A program made the position numbers and the translations under genes. Shown here piece by piece: positions 33,950 through 47,153 of a stretch of 64,000 nt of DNA (position 1 is the first letter of the stretch; each line of letters opens with the position of its first letter). Below the pieces are notes generated by a model. The model was not told the DNA's origin. It made no database searches and saw only the letters and a list, made by a program, of their open reading frames with translations. Source of the stretch: Candidatus Limnocylindrales bacterium (GTDB taxonomy: Bacteria > Desulfobacterota > Binatia > UBA1149 > CAITLU01); NCBI GenBank assembly GCA_035571835.1, contig DATNBU010000039.1, positions 310,001 through 374,000 on the forward strand, written 5' to 3'.

Positions 33950-34562
33950 GAGTTGGGCCTCCCGCACGGCAACGAGCAGTCGCTGCAATGCGACCTTAGC
34001 GGTCCGTCCGAACTACCGCCATCGACCGGCCGGCCGCCCGCCATCGGCCTCGTGCCGATGCTGATCGAGACGTTCGAAGTGGCGGCGGGCTGAATGCAAC
34101 GGTTTCGCTCGAGGCAGGTGCAGGCGACGTTCGTTGCACGCGGCTAACGAATGCAGGTTGGCGCTCGCCGCGGCGTAAAATGAAAAAGGCTCCGCGTACT
34201 GGACGCGGAGCCTTTTCACGTTTGTTATCCCGCCTCGCGCGAACCACGCGCCAAAGGCGACGTCGCGTTACCGACAGGTGCCGCGGGTTACGGACAAGGA
34301 ATCGTGTGTGCGCGATAACATCGCGGCGCTGCGGACGGGCAAAGCGAAAGAGAAAAATGAAACCGGAGTGCGATTGCGCGCTCGTCGAACAGTGCGGGCA
34401 TTTCCGGGTCCGCCGGCGGCGGACCTGCGCGGGTCGAATCGGTAAGTGTGCCGGCCGAACCGGTTGCGCCAAGAGGGGTCGGCGTATGCGTTTATGTAAT
34501 TTCTGCGGGTTAAACGGCATTTTCCGCTTGCGGCGGACAGCGGGTTTCGCCATATTTTCGCC
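33950..34562. other. 613-base region without a convincing gene
   Basis: Between the divergent beta-helix and HNH genes. It holds a strong hairpin (34184-34216) and a smaller perfect hairpin GGTCCGCC-GGC-GGCGGACC (34407-34425). A short frame ending at 34093 (ending VPMLIETFEVAAG) has coding-like third positions and could be the remnant of a lost gene. The last 80 bases before the HNH start are locally AT-rich and probably contain its promoter. Confidence 0.5.
34184..34216. terminator. Strong bidirectional hairpin with A/T tails, not next to any gene end
   Basis: AAAAGGCTCCGCGT (34184-34197) and ACGCGGAGCCTTTT (34203-34216) form a perfect 14-bp stem with a five-base loop and an A-run before and T-run after, the classic form of a bidirectional intrinsic terminator. 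No gene ends within 200 bases on either strand. It may end a small RNA, or mark a gene that has been lost. Confidence 0.75.
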
Positions 34563-36418
34563 ATGGAGCCGGCGCTGGAACCCGTGCAGCAACGGTCACC
34601 GTCGCCACGGCGGAATGCGGATTTCCGGCATCCCGCGCGGCATTTCGATTGGTTGCTGGAGTCGCTGTCGACGACAGGTGGGAACCCGGCCGTGTGCCGG
34701 GCTGTCGAGCCGCAGCTTCCCCTCGATGACGCCGGCCTGGAGAGAATCATTCTTCAGAAAACGCGCCGGACCTCGCGGCTTCGTTTCCTGCGCGGACGTC
34801 TTGCGGCATCGATGCGATCCAAGCGCAGCTGGTGCGTTCTCGGTTACTCGCGCATCGGCGACTACAGCCGCGAGCGCCTCGGCATCGCCGGCCGTACCCT
34901 CGAGGACGATGCGCGTGTTGCCGGCGCGCTCGAGCATCTTCCCCATCTTGCAACGGCGTTTGTCGAGTCGCGTCTTTCGTGGACAAAGGTTCGTCTGGTG
35001 TCGGCCGTTGCGAGCGCGACAAACGAGCTCGGCTGGATCGGGATTGCGCAGCACTGCGATACGAGAACCCTCGCCGCGCGCGTAAGGGATCACGCCAATG
35101 CCGTGCGAAACCCGCAAGCGGCATTGCAATCAGCCGATCTTCCTTGTGTCGACCCGACCGGCGATCCCGAAGATTGCCCGGTCCGTTTCTCGGTACGTAT
35201 TTCCCGCGACGGGCGGCGGCTGTGGCGTGCGACGTGCGAGATGGCCGAGCGCAGCGCGGGCTCGTCGCTTACGCGCGCGCAGGTTCTCGAGCTCGTCGTA
35301 GCGGAAGCGGCAAGTGGAGCGCCGCTTTGTGGCGAAGTGCAGCCGGATGCGTGCGGCATGCGGCCTCCCAGGCAGCCCGCTGCTGAGGCCTCGGCAGGCG
35401 ACCAGTCATCGCAACCCGACGACGGCGGATTCGAGGCGCAGGATCTCGATCCCGCGGAGATTGCCGCATTCGACTGCGACGCTGCCACCGATCCGTTCAC
35501 CCTCGACGCACGGCTGCGCGGCATCGAGCGTGCGATCCAGCGCATCGACTGCGAGCTCGGCGGGCTGCTCGTTCTTGCGCTCGAGCGCCGCATTCATCGC
35601 GCGTTCGGCTTCACGAGGTTCGCCGACTACGTCGAAGACCGGCTCGACTTCTGTGCCCGCAAGGCGTGGCTGCTGATTGCCATCGAGCGTCAAGCTGCGA
35701 GCCATTCCGGCGAGCTGGCTTCGGCGTATCGGGAAGGCCGGCTGTCCTATCTTGCGGTGAGCGCACTGCTTCCCGTGACGGGGTCGCGCCACGACGCAGC
35801 CTGGATCGCGCGTGCGCAGGCGGTGACGCTTCGCCGGCTCGAGGACGAGGTCGAGTGGGCTCTCGACCAGCGTGATGCATCGTCCGGCAGCGAGTCGTTC
35901 GAAGCCCCTGCCCCGCCGCCGCTCGACCACGACGTTCGCGCCGAACGACTGTCGGTGCTCGAGCGCGAGCGAGTGCAAATGCGTGCGCACGGCGAAGCGG
36001 ATTCGACCGCGCGTTCGGTCGAGCTCACGCTGCGGGTTCCATCCGAAGTCGCCTCTCTTGCCGAGCAAACGATGCTCGCGCTGCGCCGCGGCGGCGAATC
36101 CCGCGGCTCGGCATTCGAGCGGATGGTCGCGCAGGCACTTCTCGAATGGATGTCGGCGCCGAAACACCGCGATCCGGTGTTCGAGCGCGACGGCTGGCGC
36201 TGCGCAGTGCCCGGTTGCCGCTCGCGTCGCAATCTTCACGATCACCATGTGCTGTTTCGTTCGCTCGGCGGCGGGAATGCGCAGGGCAACCGCATTACGG
36301 TCTGCGCGTCACACCATCTGCATGGCCTGCATGCGGGCCGTATTCGTGCGCGCGGCCGCGCACCGCTCGGGATCGTCTGGGATATGCCGCTCGGAAAGCT
36401 GTTCGGAGATCGCTACCT

Positions 36419-36422
<4 letters not shown>
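34563..36422 (+). CDS. HNH endonuclease domain protein coupled to dnaE2
   Basis: A 619-residue protein. The C-terminal HNH domain is clear: [31 protein letters not shown], with HDHH at residues ~560 and a final CASHH. The first ~500 residues are mostly helical and appear to hold two copies of a helical segment (about 60-200 and 330-450, both with [13 protein letters not shown] / [13 protein letters not shown]-like motifs), in the manner of DUF222-type HNH proteins. Such proteins are probably nucleases of mobile or intein-like origin. Its TGA overlaps the dnaE2 GTG (GTGA), so the two are coupled. Base composition matches the neighbours. Confidence 0.8.
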
Positions 36423-39460
<3,038 letters not shown>

Positions 39461-39486
39461 CTCGGTTGCTCGCGTATCTATCGTCC

Positions 39487-40224
39487 ATGCCGACGAACGT
39501 ACCGAGTCCACGCGAGATCAGCATGCTTCTCCGGCAATCGCTTCTGTTCCGGGGCCTTCAGGACGCCGAAGTCGCGCCACTCGTCGAAGCCGTAAAAATC
39601 CAGAAAGCCAAGGCCGATTCGATCATTCTGCGTCGCGGAGATCCCGGCGACACGATGCTGATCGTCGTTTCAGGCCGTGTGAAGATTATCGCCACGTCGA
39701 TGCGCGACACCGAGCTCCTGCTGACCATCGTCGAGCGGGGCCAGATTTTCGGCGAGCTTTCGGTTCTCGACGGCCGCGAGCGATCGGCCGACGCAGTGGC
39801 ACTGACAAATGTTACGCTCCTGTGCCTCGACCGGAAGTCGGTACTCGACTTTCTGACCGTCCGCACCGACGTGCTGTTCCGCGTGCTGTCGGTCGTCTGT
39901 GCAAAGCTGCGGGCCACGACCGATATGGCCGAGCGCTCGGCGTTCCTTTCCCCGCCCGCCCGGCTTTTCCGTTGTCTGCTCGATTTCGCCAAGGTGAACG
40001 GCGAAACCAGCGGCGAAGGTCTGCGGGTACTGCACCGCCTGCCCCAGCGCGAGCTTGCCTCCAGCATCACGTCGTCGCGGGAAACCGTGAACAAGATTCT
40101 CCAGCACTGGAAAAAGCTCGATCTGGTCGAAACCGGCAGCGGCTACGTCTGGATCAAGAACGTCGCCCAGCTGGCTTCGGAAGTCGGCCTCGCCGGATAC
40201 GCCGACAGCCTCGGCAACCCGTAA
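39487..40224 (+). CDS. Crp/Fnr family transcriptional regulator
   Basis: A 245-residue regulator with an N-terminal cNMP-binding-type beta barrel (~20-140; RRGDPGDTMLIVVSGRVKI, GQIFGELSVLDGRERSADAVAL), a dimerisation helix and a C-terminal Crp winged helix (LPQRELASSITSSRETVNKILQHW). It contains no Fnr-type cysteine cluster, so a small molecule rather than oxygen is likely the signal. It begins 26 bases after dnaE2, so it may be co-transcribed and link the mutasome to a second signal. It ends three bases from the convergent aminotransferase gene. Confidence 0.9.
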   Translation: MPTNVPSPREISMLLRQSLLFRGLQDAEVAPLVEAVKIQKAKADSIILRRGDPGDTMLIVVSGRVKIIATSMRDTELLLTIVERGQIFGELSVLDGRERSADAVALTNVTLLCLDRKSVLDFLTVRTDVLFRVLSVVCAKLRATTDMAERSAFLSPPARLFRCLLDFAKVNGETSGEGLRVLHRLPQRELASSITSSRETVNKILQHWKKLDLVETGSGYVWIKNVAQLASEVGLAGYADSLGNP

Positions 40225-40227
40225 CGA

Positions 40228-41847
40228 CTAGGCGGCATGCCGCTGCCGATAGCGCTCGAGGAACCTGGCGAGGCGTCCGATCGCTTCGGTCAGGTCCTCA
40301 GGGTTCGGCAGGAAAACGATCCGCAGGTGATCGGGATGCGGCCAGTTGAAGCCGGTCCCCTGCACGACGAGGACCTTCTCTTCTTTGAGAAACTCGAGCA
40401 CGAACTCTTCGTCGTCGGCGATCGGATAAATCGTCGGATCGAGCCGCGGGAACAGGTACATCGCGGCCTGCGGCTTGACGCACGAAACTCCCGGAATCGC
40501 CGTCAGCAGCTCCCATGCAAGATCGCGCTGGCGCGTGAGCCGGCCCGCGGGAGCGACGAGGTCGTCGATGCTCTGGTGGCCTCCGAGCGCCGTCTGGATC
40601 GCGTGCTGCCCCGGCACATTCGCGCATAGACGCATCGACGCCAGCATGTCGAGCCCTTCGATGTAATCCTTCGCGTGCGACTTCTCTCCGGTCACGATGC
40701 ACCAGCCCGAGCGATAGCCGCACGCCCGCCAATTCTTCGACAGCCCGCCGAATGTAAGGCACAGCACGTCGCCAGACAGTGTCGAGATCGCGGTGTGCTT
40801 CCTGCCGTCAAACAGGACCTTGTCGTAGATCTCGTCCGCGTAAATGATCAGGTCGTTGTCGCGCGCGATCTTCACGATTCCGCGCAGCACGTCGTCCGGA
40901 TACAGCACGCCGGTCGGATTGTTCGGATTGATCACGACGATCGCGCGCGTCGAAGGCGTGATCTTCGACCGGATGTCGTCGAGATCCGGGATCCAGCCCT
41001 TGTCTTCGTCGCACAGATAGTGACGCGCGACGCCGCCCGACAGGCTCACGGCCGCGGTCCACAGCGGATAGTCCGGCGCGGGAATCAGCACTTCGTCGCC
41101 GTTGTTGAGCAGCGCGTTCATCGTCATCACGATCAGCTCGGAGACGCCGTTGCCGATGTAGATGTCTTCCATCGTCACGCCGCGCACGCCCTTGAGCTGC
41201 GTGTAGTGCATGATGGCCTTGCGCGCCGAGAACAGTCCCTTCGAGTCGCAGTATCCGGACGCGTCGCGCAGGTTGTGAATGACGTCCTGGACGATCTCTT
41301 CCGGTGCGACCAGGCCGAACGCGGCCGGATTGCCGATGTTCAGCTTGATGATGTTCTGCCCGTCCTCTTCCATCTGCTTGGCGCGCGCGAGCACGGGACC
41401 GCGAATGTCGTAACAGACACCGGCAAGCTTCGCGGACTTCAGAATCGGTTGCATCGCAGTTCGCTCATGGGAAAGGACACTGGCTCGGGCATTTCGGACA
41501 TTTGGATCATGGGAAAAGACTTCCTTTGCAGCCGCCGTAGCTGCAGCCGCCGTAGCTGCGGACGCGGTAGCAGCAGCCGCCGCAGTAGCTTCGGACGCCG
41601 GCGCTGGCCCGCTACCCTTCGCCGCCACGCCGGCCGCGCCCTCGGCGCCGATGGTGCCCGCAAGCCGTTCCAGCGCGCTTGCCGGGACGCGCAGCGTCCG
41701 CCGGCCGACTCGTACCGTCGGCAGCTCGCCGCGATCGGAAAGCCGGTAGATCGATTTCAGGTGCAGTCCGGTCCGGGCCGCCACCTGCTTCATCGTCAGC
41801 AGCGTTTCGCCGTCCCCGGTCCGTTCGTCCTGCGCTTTCGTGGCCAC
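40228..41847 (-). CDS. alaA: Excisionase-type HTH fused to AlaA-like alanine aminotransferase
   Basis: One uninterrupted frame encodes two modules. Residues ~15-65 are an HTH_17/excisionase-like DNA-binding domain (LLTMKQVAARTGLHLKSIYR, then RGELPTVRVGRRTLRVPASA). An Ala-rich linker of ~65 residues follows. From ~133 on the protein is AlaA-like throughout (SAKLAGVCYDIRGPVLARAK, KLNIGNPAAFGL, GNGVSELIVMTMNALL, VVINPNNPTGVLYP, with the PLP lysine in GGLSKNWRACGYR). It makes alanine from pyruvate and glutamate. No Shine-Dalgarno precedes the internal ATG where AlaA would normally start. The exact start is uncertain (GTG 41847 or ATG 41793). Confidence 0.85.
   Translation of the reverse strand: MATKAQDERTGDGETLLTMKQVAARTGLHLKSIYRLSDRGELPTVRVGRRTLRVPASALERLAGTIGAEGAAGVAAKGSGPAPASEATAAAAATASAATAAAATAAAKEVFSHDPNVRNARASVLSHERTAMQPILKSAKLAGVCYDIRGPVLARAKQMEEDGQNIIKLNIGNPAAFGLVAPEEIVQDVIHNLRDASGYCDSKGLFSARKAIMHYTQLKGVRGVTMEDIYIGNGVSELIVMTMNALLNNGDEVLIPAPDYPLWTAAVSLSGGVARHYLCDEDKGWIPDLDDIRSKITPSTRAIVVINPNNPTGVLYPDDVLRGIVKIARDNDLIIYADEIYDKVLFDGRKHTAISTLSGDVLCLTFGGLSKNWRACGYRSGWCIVTGEKSHAKDYIEGLDMLASMRLCANVPGQHAIQTALGGHQSIDDLVAPAGRLTRQRDLAWELLTAIPGVSCVKPQAAMYLFPRLDPTIYPIADDEEFVLEFLKEEKVLVVQGTGFNWPHPDHLRIVFLPNPEDLTEAIGRLARFLERYRQRHAA
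41528..41557. repeat. Perfect 15-bp tandem duplication in the HTH-AlaA linker
   Basis: GCAGCCGCCGTAGCT occurs twice without change (41528-41542 and 41543-41557). Fifteen bases keep the frame and add five residues (Ala-Thr rich) to the linker, so the linker length can probably vary between strains without breaking the fusion. Confidence 0.85.
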
Positions 41848-41952
41848 GAAGATGGGATAGCCGTTTCCGGCCCGAGAAGAAAGTAGAAAAATGATGAAAG
41901 TTCGTGAAACGGACCGGCCCAACCGCCCGGCTGGCACGCAAAAAGGAGACAG

Positions 41953-42717
41953 ATGATGAAAATCGAAGGGAAAGCGGCGATCGTAACCGGCGGAGGCACC
42001 GGCGTCGGCCGCGCAACAGCCCTCGAGCTGGCCCGCTCCGGGTGCTCGGTCCTCGTCAACTACTCGAAGTCAAAGGACGACGCAGAGCAGACGGCCGCCG
42101 ACGCCTGCGCCCTCGGCGCCAAGGCGATTGCCGTCCAGGCCGACGTCGCCGACGACGACGGTTGCCGGCGCCTCGCCGACACCGCCGTCCGCGAGTTCGG
42201 CCGGCTCGACATCCTCATCGCTAATGCCGGCACGACCGAGTTCATCCCGCACCACGAGCTCGACCTGCTGACCCCGGAGATCTGGCAGCGCATCTTCGGT
42301 GTGAACCTGATCGGGCCGTTCCAGTGCGCGCGCGCGGTGCGTGCGGCGATGGAAACGTCGGGCGGAGGCGCGATCGTCATGACGTCGAGCATCGCGGGCA
42401 CCAACGGCATCGGCTCGTCGATCCCGTACTGTGCATCCAAGGCCGCGCTGAACAACCTGACGCTCACGCTCGCTCGCGCGCTCGCGCCGAACATCCGCGT
42501 CAACGCCGTTGCACCGGGCTTCATCCGCGGCCGCTGGCTGAAGGCCGGTTACGGCGACAACTACGAGATGCTCGAGCAACTCGCGTCGGCACGCTCGGTC
42601 CTGAAGAAAGTCTGCGAGCCCGAAGACGTCACCGATGTGATCCTCGGATTCCTCAAGGCCGACCTCGTCACCGGCCAGGTTGCGATCGTCGACGGCGGGC
42701 TCACGATCGCGCAGTAG
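41953..42717 (+). CDS. SDR-family oxidoreductase (FabG-like)
   Basis: A 254-residue classical SDR. TGGGTGVG (~13-20), DILIANAGTT, the catalytic Ser in TSSIAGT, Tyr-x3-Lys in YCASKAALNN, PGFIRG and the terminal DGGLTIAQ are present. The pattern is close to FabG-like 3-oxoacyl reductases, and acyl-CoA synthetases are nearby, but the substrate is not known. AAGGAG precedes the ATG. Divergent from the HTH-AlaA gene, sharing a short AT-rich promoter region (about 41875-41915). Confidence 0.9.
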   Translation: MMKIEGKAAIVTGGGTGVGRATALELARSGCSVLVNYSKSKDDAEQTAADACALGAKAIAVQADVADDDGCRRLADTAVREFGRLDILIANAGTTEFIPHHELDLLTPEIWQRIFGVNLIGPFQCARAVRAAMETSGGGAIVMTSSIAGTNGIGSSIPYCASKAALNNLTLTLARALAPNIRVNAVAPGFIRGRWLKAGYGDNYEMLEQLASARSVLKKVCEPEDVTDVILGFLKADLVTGQVAIVDGGLTIAQ

Positions 42718-42749
42718 AACAAGGGTGGCGTGTCGGGAGAACGTTCGCG

Positions 42750-45700
42750 TCAGTAGTCCCAGTGCCAGGTCACGCCCGCCTCGCCCTGCGCGTCCTGGCT
42801 GACGTCGCTTTCGATCGTGATGTGCTTCCACACCCGCCATTCGAGGCTGAGCTTGCTCGCGTCGGGCGTCAGGCCCTGCTGCACGCGCAGGTAGACGTTG
42901 TCGGTCAGATAGCGACCCGCCATCAGCGCCGTCTCGCCGGTGTTGCCCGATCCGATGTCGAGGCGGTCGAACCCGAGCGTACGCCCGATGTTCGACAGCA
43001 CGCCCGACCCGCCGGCAAGCGGGCTTCCGGTCAGCTCGGCGATCGAGCGCGCGAGCGCGACGCTCTGTAGCGGTGTCAGCGTCGCGGCGCTCTGCCCGAA
43101 CAGCAGTCGCGAGAGCACTTCGTCGCGAGGAAGCGACGGTTCCGAGCGCAGCTCGATGGTCGGATGCGTCGCCGGTCCGCTGACTTCGGCAATCGCCGTG
43201 ATGTCGTTCGCCTCCGCGCGCGCGGTCATCTGCAGCCACGGCACGTTTCCGCGCTCGCCGTCGAAGTGCAGCGTCGCCGACGTCACGTCGAAGCGTTTGC
43301 CGAGAAGGCTGAGCTGCCCACGCACCGACGTCACGTTGCCCTGCGCGCGCGGGTCCACGCTGGTGCCGCGAATATGCACGTCGCTCGACCACTCGGACTC
43401 GAGGCCGCGGCCGGTCACGTAAATGCGGTTGTCGCCGGTCACTTCGATGTCGAGATCGAGCGCAACCCGCTTCGGAAGTGGAAGCTGCCGGATGGCGTCG
43501 CCGGCCGTCGTGTCGACTTCGATGACATCGAGCTCGGGCACGTCGGCGACCAGGTGCTGCGGAATCTCGACTCGCGCATCCACGATCCTGACCTTGCCGG
43601 TGATCGACCCTTCGACCGAAGCGTTCAGTTCCGCCGGGCGCGAAGCCTTCACAGTCAAGGTTGCGTCCGCCTTGGTCGTCAGCAGGTCGAGCCGCGACAG
43701 GATTGCGCCGGTGGCTTCGATGTTCATCGTCGAGTCGAATTTCGGAAAGCCCTCGAAGCGGATTCCGCCGGTCGCGTGGACCTTGCCCTTCTCGCCGTCG
43801 GTCGCATCGAGCTGCCGGAGCTGGATGGACGTGCCCGCGCCTTCGAGCTCGGCATGCATGTCGCGAAGCACGAGACCCGACGTGGCATTTTCCCAGACGG
43901 CGCCGTCGAGCACCGCGCGGCCGGTCACGCGCGGCGCGGCGACCGAGCCGGAAAGTCGAAGATCGGCATCCACGCGCCCGCTCACGGTGTCTTCTCCGAT
44001 CGGAAGCAGGGCGGCGACTTCGGCAATGCTCCCCTTCCACTCGAGATCAACGACGACCGGCGCTGCCGACGACGTCGAGACCAGCGGCGCATCGACGGAC
44101 AGACGAAGCCGGGTCTCGGTAAGTCCGGCCACCGACGCCGATCCAGCAATGCGCCCGTCGCCGAGGCGAAGCGCCGCTTCGAGATCGACCGGCTCGACGC
44201 CTTCCGCCTCGAGCCCGGTGCTGGCCACATCGTGCCCATGAAGCGAAATCTCTCCTCTGGAGAGTACGACCGACGGGCCCTCGAGCTGGACCTTGCCGTC
44301 GACGGTGCCTGCAAGGTCCAGGTCCGGAATGAACGCCGACACGAGCGACAGCGGAAGCTTCGCAATCTCGGCGTCGACGCGTGTCGTACCCGAAGCACGC
44401 GCGAGGCGTCCACGCACATGACCGTCTTTTTCCAGAACGACCACGAGGGGGTCGATCGACCACGCATCGCCGCCGCGTTCGATGCGGATGCGTGCAGGCT
44501 GCTCGAGCTTCAGTGCATGGTCGTCCACGCTTGCATCGGTACGAGTCAGCGTTGCGTCGATTGCGGAACCGGCGGTGAGCGATGCACCGCCCGCAATCGT
44601 TGCGGCCGCCGACAGCTTCACTTTTTCGCCGTTGCGAACGTCGGCGGTCGTCTCGACATTCCATTCGCGTCCGTTGCCGACGGCAGTCACGAGCCCGTCG
44701 ACGAGGTTCCTGGTCCCATAGCGCGTACGCGACAGATGAACCCTCGCCGTACCGCGTGGCGTCGCACTGATTTCGACACCGTCAGCGGTCGCATCGAGTA
44801 CGTCGACGAACACTTCGGTGCCGCCGGCGAGGAACGAGCCGTTTTTCACCGACGCGCGGCCGCTCACCTGCTGGACTGCAGTGGCCGGCGAAGAGCCCGT
44901 CGCGGCGAGTGTCGCGTCGAGGTCGATCGCACCGCCGATTGCCGTGCCGGTCATCGGACGCCACAGCGAAAGATCCTGACTGCTCAGCACGACCGTCCCC
45001 GATGCCGCTCTCCGGGCGAGATCGATGTCGAGCTCGGCACTTCCGGTCGTTCGCGGCCCGCGCAGCGCGACGTTTCGAAGAAGCAGCCGGTTGTCCGACG
45101 GCATCGACACGTTCGCGTCAAGCGCGGCGTCGAGCTGCCCGTAGCGGCCCTTCGAACGCACCGTTGCCGACCACGTGTCCGGCAGTCCGTCGGCATTCAC
45201 GTCCGCCGAGAGCGAATCGAAATGAATTCCTTCGTACGAGACGCGGCTGCCGGTGACGCTGGCGACCACGCCGAAGCGGTCGCGCGTGCCGCGTGCGGTC
45301 GCCGTCGCTTCGAGACGTCCCGCAATCGCCGCGCGCGCGGGATCGGACAGCCGCGAAAGGTTCTCCATCGTCACGTGCGCATCCGCCGACAGCGTCTTTC
45401 CATCGGTCGCGACGTCGCCTTTCGCGGTGGCCGAGATGCCGATCGAGTGCAGCTCGACCTCGCCGTGCGCAGCGCCGTCGCCGACGCTCGTCAGGTCGAG
45501 GCGAAGCGACGTCGCTCCGCCGATCAGCGCGTTCCATCCGCTTTCGCCGACGGTCACGTCCGACGCGCTCGCAGAGGCGTGGACACGCGTCTCCTCCCAT
45601 CCGGACTTCATCTCCGCATCGATCTGCGCGGTGGCGCTGCCCGAGATGCTCGTGCGGTACAGGTCCGAGAGCGATCGAAGCGTCGAAGCATCCGCTCGAA

Positions 45701-47153
45701 GCGACGTCGTCATTCCGCTCCAGTCTTCGGTGATCGCGAATGGGCCTTCGATGCTCAGCTCGTTGCCGTCGACGACCAGGCGCGGGGTCGTGATCGTGCC
45801 GCGATCGATGTCGATCTTTCCCGCTGCAGCAAGATGCGCATCGCTTCCGAGCAATGGCATCACCGCATCGTTCAGCTCGAGCCGCTTCGCGTCGACGCTG
45901 AGCTCGAATCCCGGCACTCCGTCGCCCTGCGGATCCTTCGCGCGGAAGATCGCATGGACATTCTCGCTCGCCGCATCGAGCTTCCTCGCATCGGCGATGT
46001 CGAGCGTCGCTTCCAGACTGCCGCCGTCGGTCAGCACGCCATGTCCGTCGAGGCTCGCAGAAGAAAGATCGAAGAGCGTCAGATGCACCGGCTCGCCTTC
46101 GCGCTCGTGCACCAGCCGACCGCCGACGCGGAATTCCTTCGTCGCAAGGTCGAGCCGCCCATCGGCGACAAGATTCCGGCGGTCGGCCGAGAGCAGCGCC
46201 TGCTCGATGCGCAGCTCGACGTCTGGAGCCCACGCGCCCTTGGCGTGAAGCGTCATCGGTGCGCCGTCGCCGACGAGGTACTTCTTTCGCTGGGCGGGCA
46301 CCGGATCGAACGTGCCGTCGACGACGAACGGTCCTTCGGCGTTGAACGCAAGGCTCGTCCCGGCGCGCAGCACGCCGATGTTCGACGCGGTCACATCCGC
46401 CTTGGCGTGCCAGTCGCGCATCGGGCCGGAGCCTTCGACCGAGAGCGTGACCGAGCCCGAATCCTTGAGCCGCGCGAGCGCTGCCAGCGCGCCGCCCGGA
46501 CCTTCTTCGGCGTGGATCGTGCCGGCGATCTCGAGCGGCGAGCCGTGCGTCGAAAGATCGACGCGCGCGCTTCCGGTGCGGTTGTCGACGTGCGCAATGT
46601 CGAGCTTTACGCTCCCGTGGTCCCACTCTCCGAGGACTCCGCCGCCCTCGACGCGAAAGTCGGCCTGCGAGCCTCCGAGAATGCTGCCCGACAGCTCGAA
46701 GTCGTCGACGAGAAGATGTCCGATGATGAGGCGGATGAACCGGTCCCAGCGAAACGGCGTGTCGATCTCGTTCGGGCCGTCGCGCGGGAGCCGCGTCCAC
46801 TGGACGCGGCCGGCATGGATATCCTCTACGCGGATGCGCCACTTCACGAGATCGAACGCGTGGAACAGGTCGAACGGATGCCACGTCGCTTCGGCGTTCT
46901 CGACGGTCAGCCACACGCCGTAGGCATCGCCGACTTCGACCTTCCTTGCGAGAACGTGCTCCGGCAGATCGCCGCTGACGCCTTCGGCGCGGACGAAGAA
47001 CACGCCTTCCTTCTGCGCGAGGCGATCGATGATCTGCTCGAGGTAGCTCTCGAGGAGCCCTTCGCGCAGCGCGCCGTAGAAAAGTACGACGACGAGAGCC
47101 GCCAATGCGGCGACACCGAGAACAAGACGCAGCACGAACCTCAGCGCGCGCAT
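42750..47153 (-). CDS. tamB: TamB-family translocation/assembly protein
   Basis: A 1,467-residue AsmA/TamB-type protein of the envelope. It has one N-terminal signal anchor (LRFVLRLVLGVAALAALVVVLFYG), then a very long beta-rich body that would form the lipid-carrying groove, and the conserved C-terminal DUF490 end (SPLAGGSGVLSNIGRTLGF, KLSLEWRVWKHITIES, GVTWHWDY). With TamA it inserts outer-membrane proteins or moves phospholipids between the membranes. The ATG at 47153 overlaps the tamA stop (TGATG), so both are translated together. Confidence 0.93.
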   Translation of the reverse strand: MRALRFVLRLVLGVAALAALVVVLFYGALREGLLESYLEQIIDRLAQKEGVFFVRAEGVSGDLPEHVLARKVEVGDAYGVWLTVENAEATWHPFDLFHAFDLVKWRIRVEDIHAGRVQWTRLPRDGPNEIDTPFRWDRFIRLIIGHLLVDDFELSGSILGGSQADFRVEGGGVLGEWDHGSVKLDIAHVDNRTGSARVDLSTHGSPLEIAGTIHAEEGPGGALAALARLKDSGSVTLSVEGSGPMRDWHAKADVTASNIGVLRAGTSLAFNAEGPFVVDGTFDPVPAQRKKYLVGDGAPMTLHAKGAWAPDVELRIEQALLSADRRNLVADGRLDLATKEFRVGGRLVHEREGEPVHLTLFDLSSASLDGHGVLTDGGSLEATLDIADARKLDAASENVHAIFRAKDPQGDGVPGFELSVDAKRLELNDAVMPLLGSDAHLAAAGKIDIDRGTITTPRLVVDGNELSIEGPFAITEDWSGMTTSLRADASTLRSLSDLYRTSISGSATAQIDAEMKSGWEETRVHASASASDVTVGESGWNALIGGATSLRLDLTSVGDGAAHGEVELHSIGISATAKGDVATDGKTLSADAHVTMENLSRLSDPARAAIAGRLEATATARGTRDRFGVVASVTGSRVSYEGIHFDSLSADVNADGLPDTWSATVRSKGRYGQLDAALDANVSMPSDNRLLLRNVALRGPRTTGSAELDIDLARRAASGTVVLSSQDLSLWRPMTGTAIGGAIDLDATLAATGSSPATAVQQVSGRASVKNGSFLAGGTEVFVDVLDATADGVEISATPRGTARVHLSRTRYGTRNLVDGLVTAVGNGREWNVETTADVRNGEKVKLSAAATIAGGASLTAGSAIDATLTRTDASVDDHALKLEQPARIRIERGGDAWSIDPLVVVLEKDGHVRGRLARASGTTRVDAEIAKLPLSLVSAFIPDLDLAGTVDGKVQLEGPSVVLSRGEISLHGHDVASTGLEAEGVEPVDLEAALRLGDGRIAGSASVAGLTETRLRLSVDAPLVSTSSAAPVVVDLEWKGSIAEVAALLPIGEDTVSGRVDADLRLSGSVAAPRVTGRAVLDGAVWENATSGLVLRDMHAELEGAGTSIQLRQLDATDGEKGKVHATGGIRFEGFPKFDSTMNIEATGAILSRLDLLTTKADATLTVKASRPAELNASVEGSITGKVRIVDARVEIPQHLVADVPELDVIEVDTTAGDAIRQLPLPKRVALDLDIEVTGDNRIYVTGRGLESEWSSDVHIRGTSVDPRAQGNVTSVRGQLSLLGKRFDVTSATLHFDGERGNVPWLQMTARAEANDITAIAEVSGPATHPTIELRSEPSLPRDEVLSRLLFGQSAATLTPLQSVALARSIAELTGSPLAGGSGVLSNIGRTLGFDRLDIGSGNTGETALMAGRYLTDNVYLRVQQGLTPDASKLSLEWRVWKHITIESDVSQDAQGEAGVTWHWDY

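Noticed and set aside
33990-34090. A tRNA-like or small-protein gene in the gap before the HNH gene
   Set aside because: A GTTCGAA sequence resembles a T-loop, but no acceptor and anticodon stems could be built; the short open frame lacks a good start.
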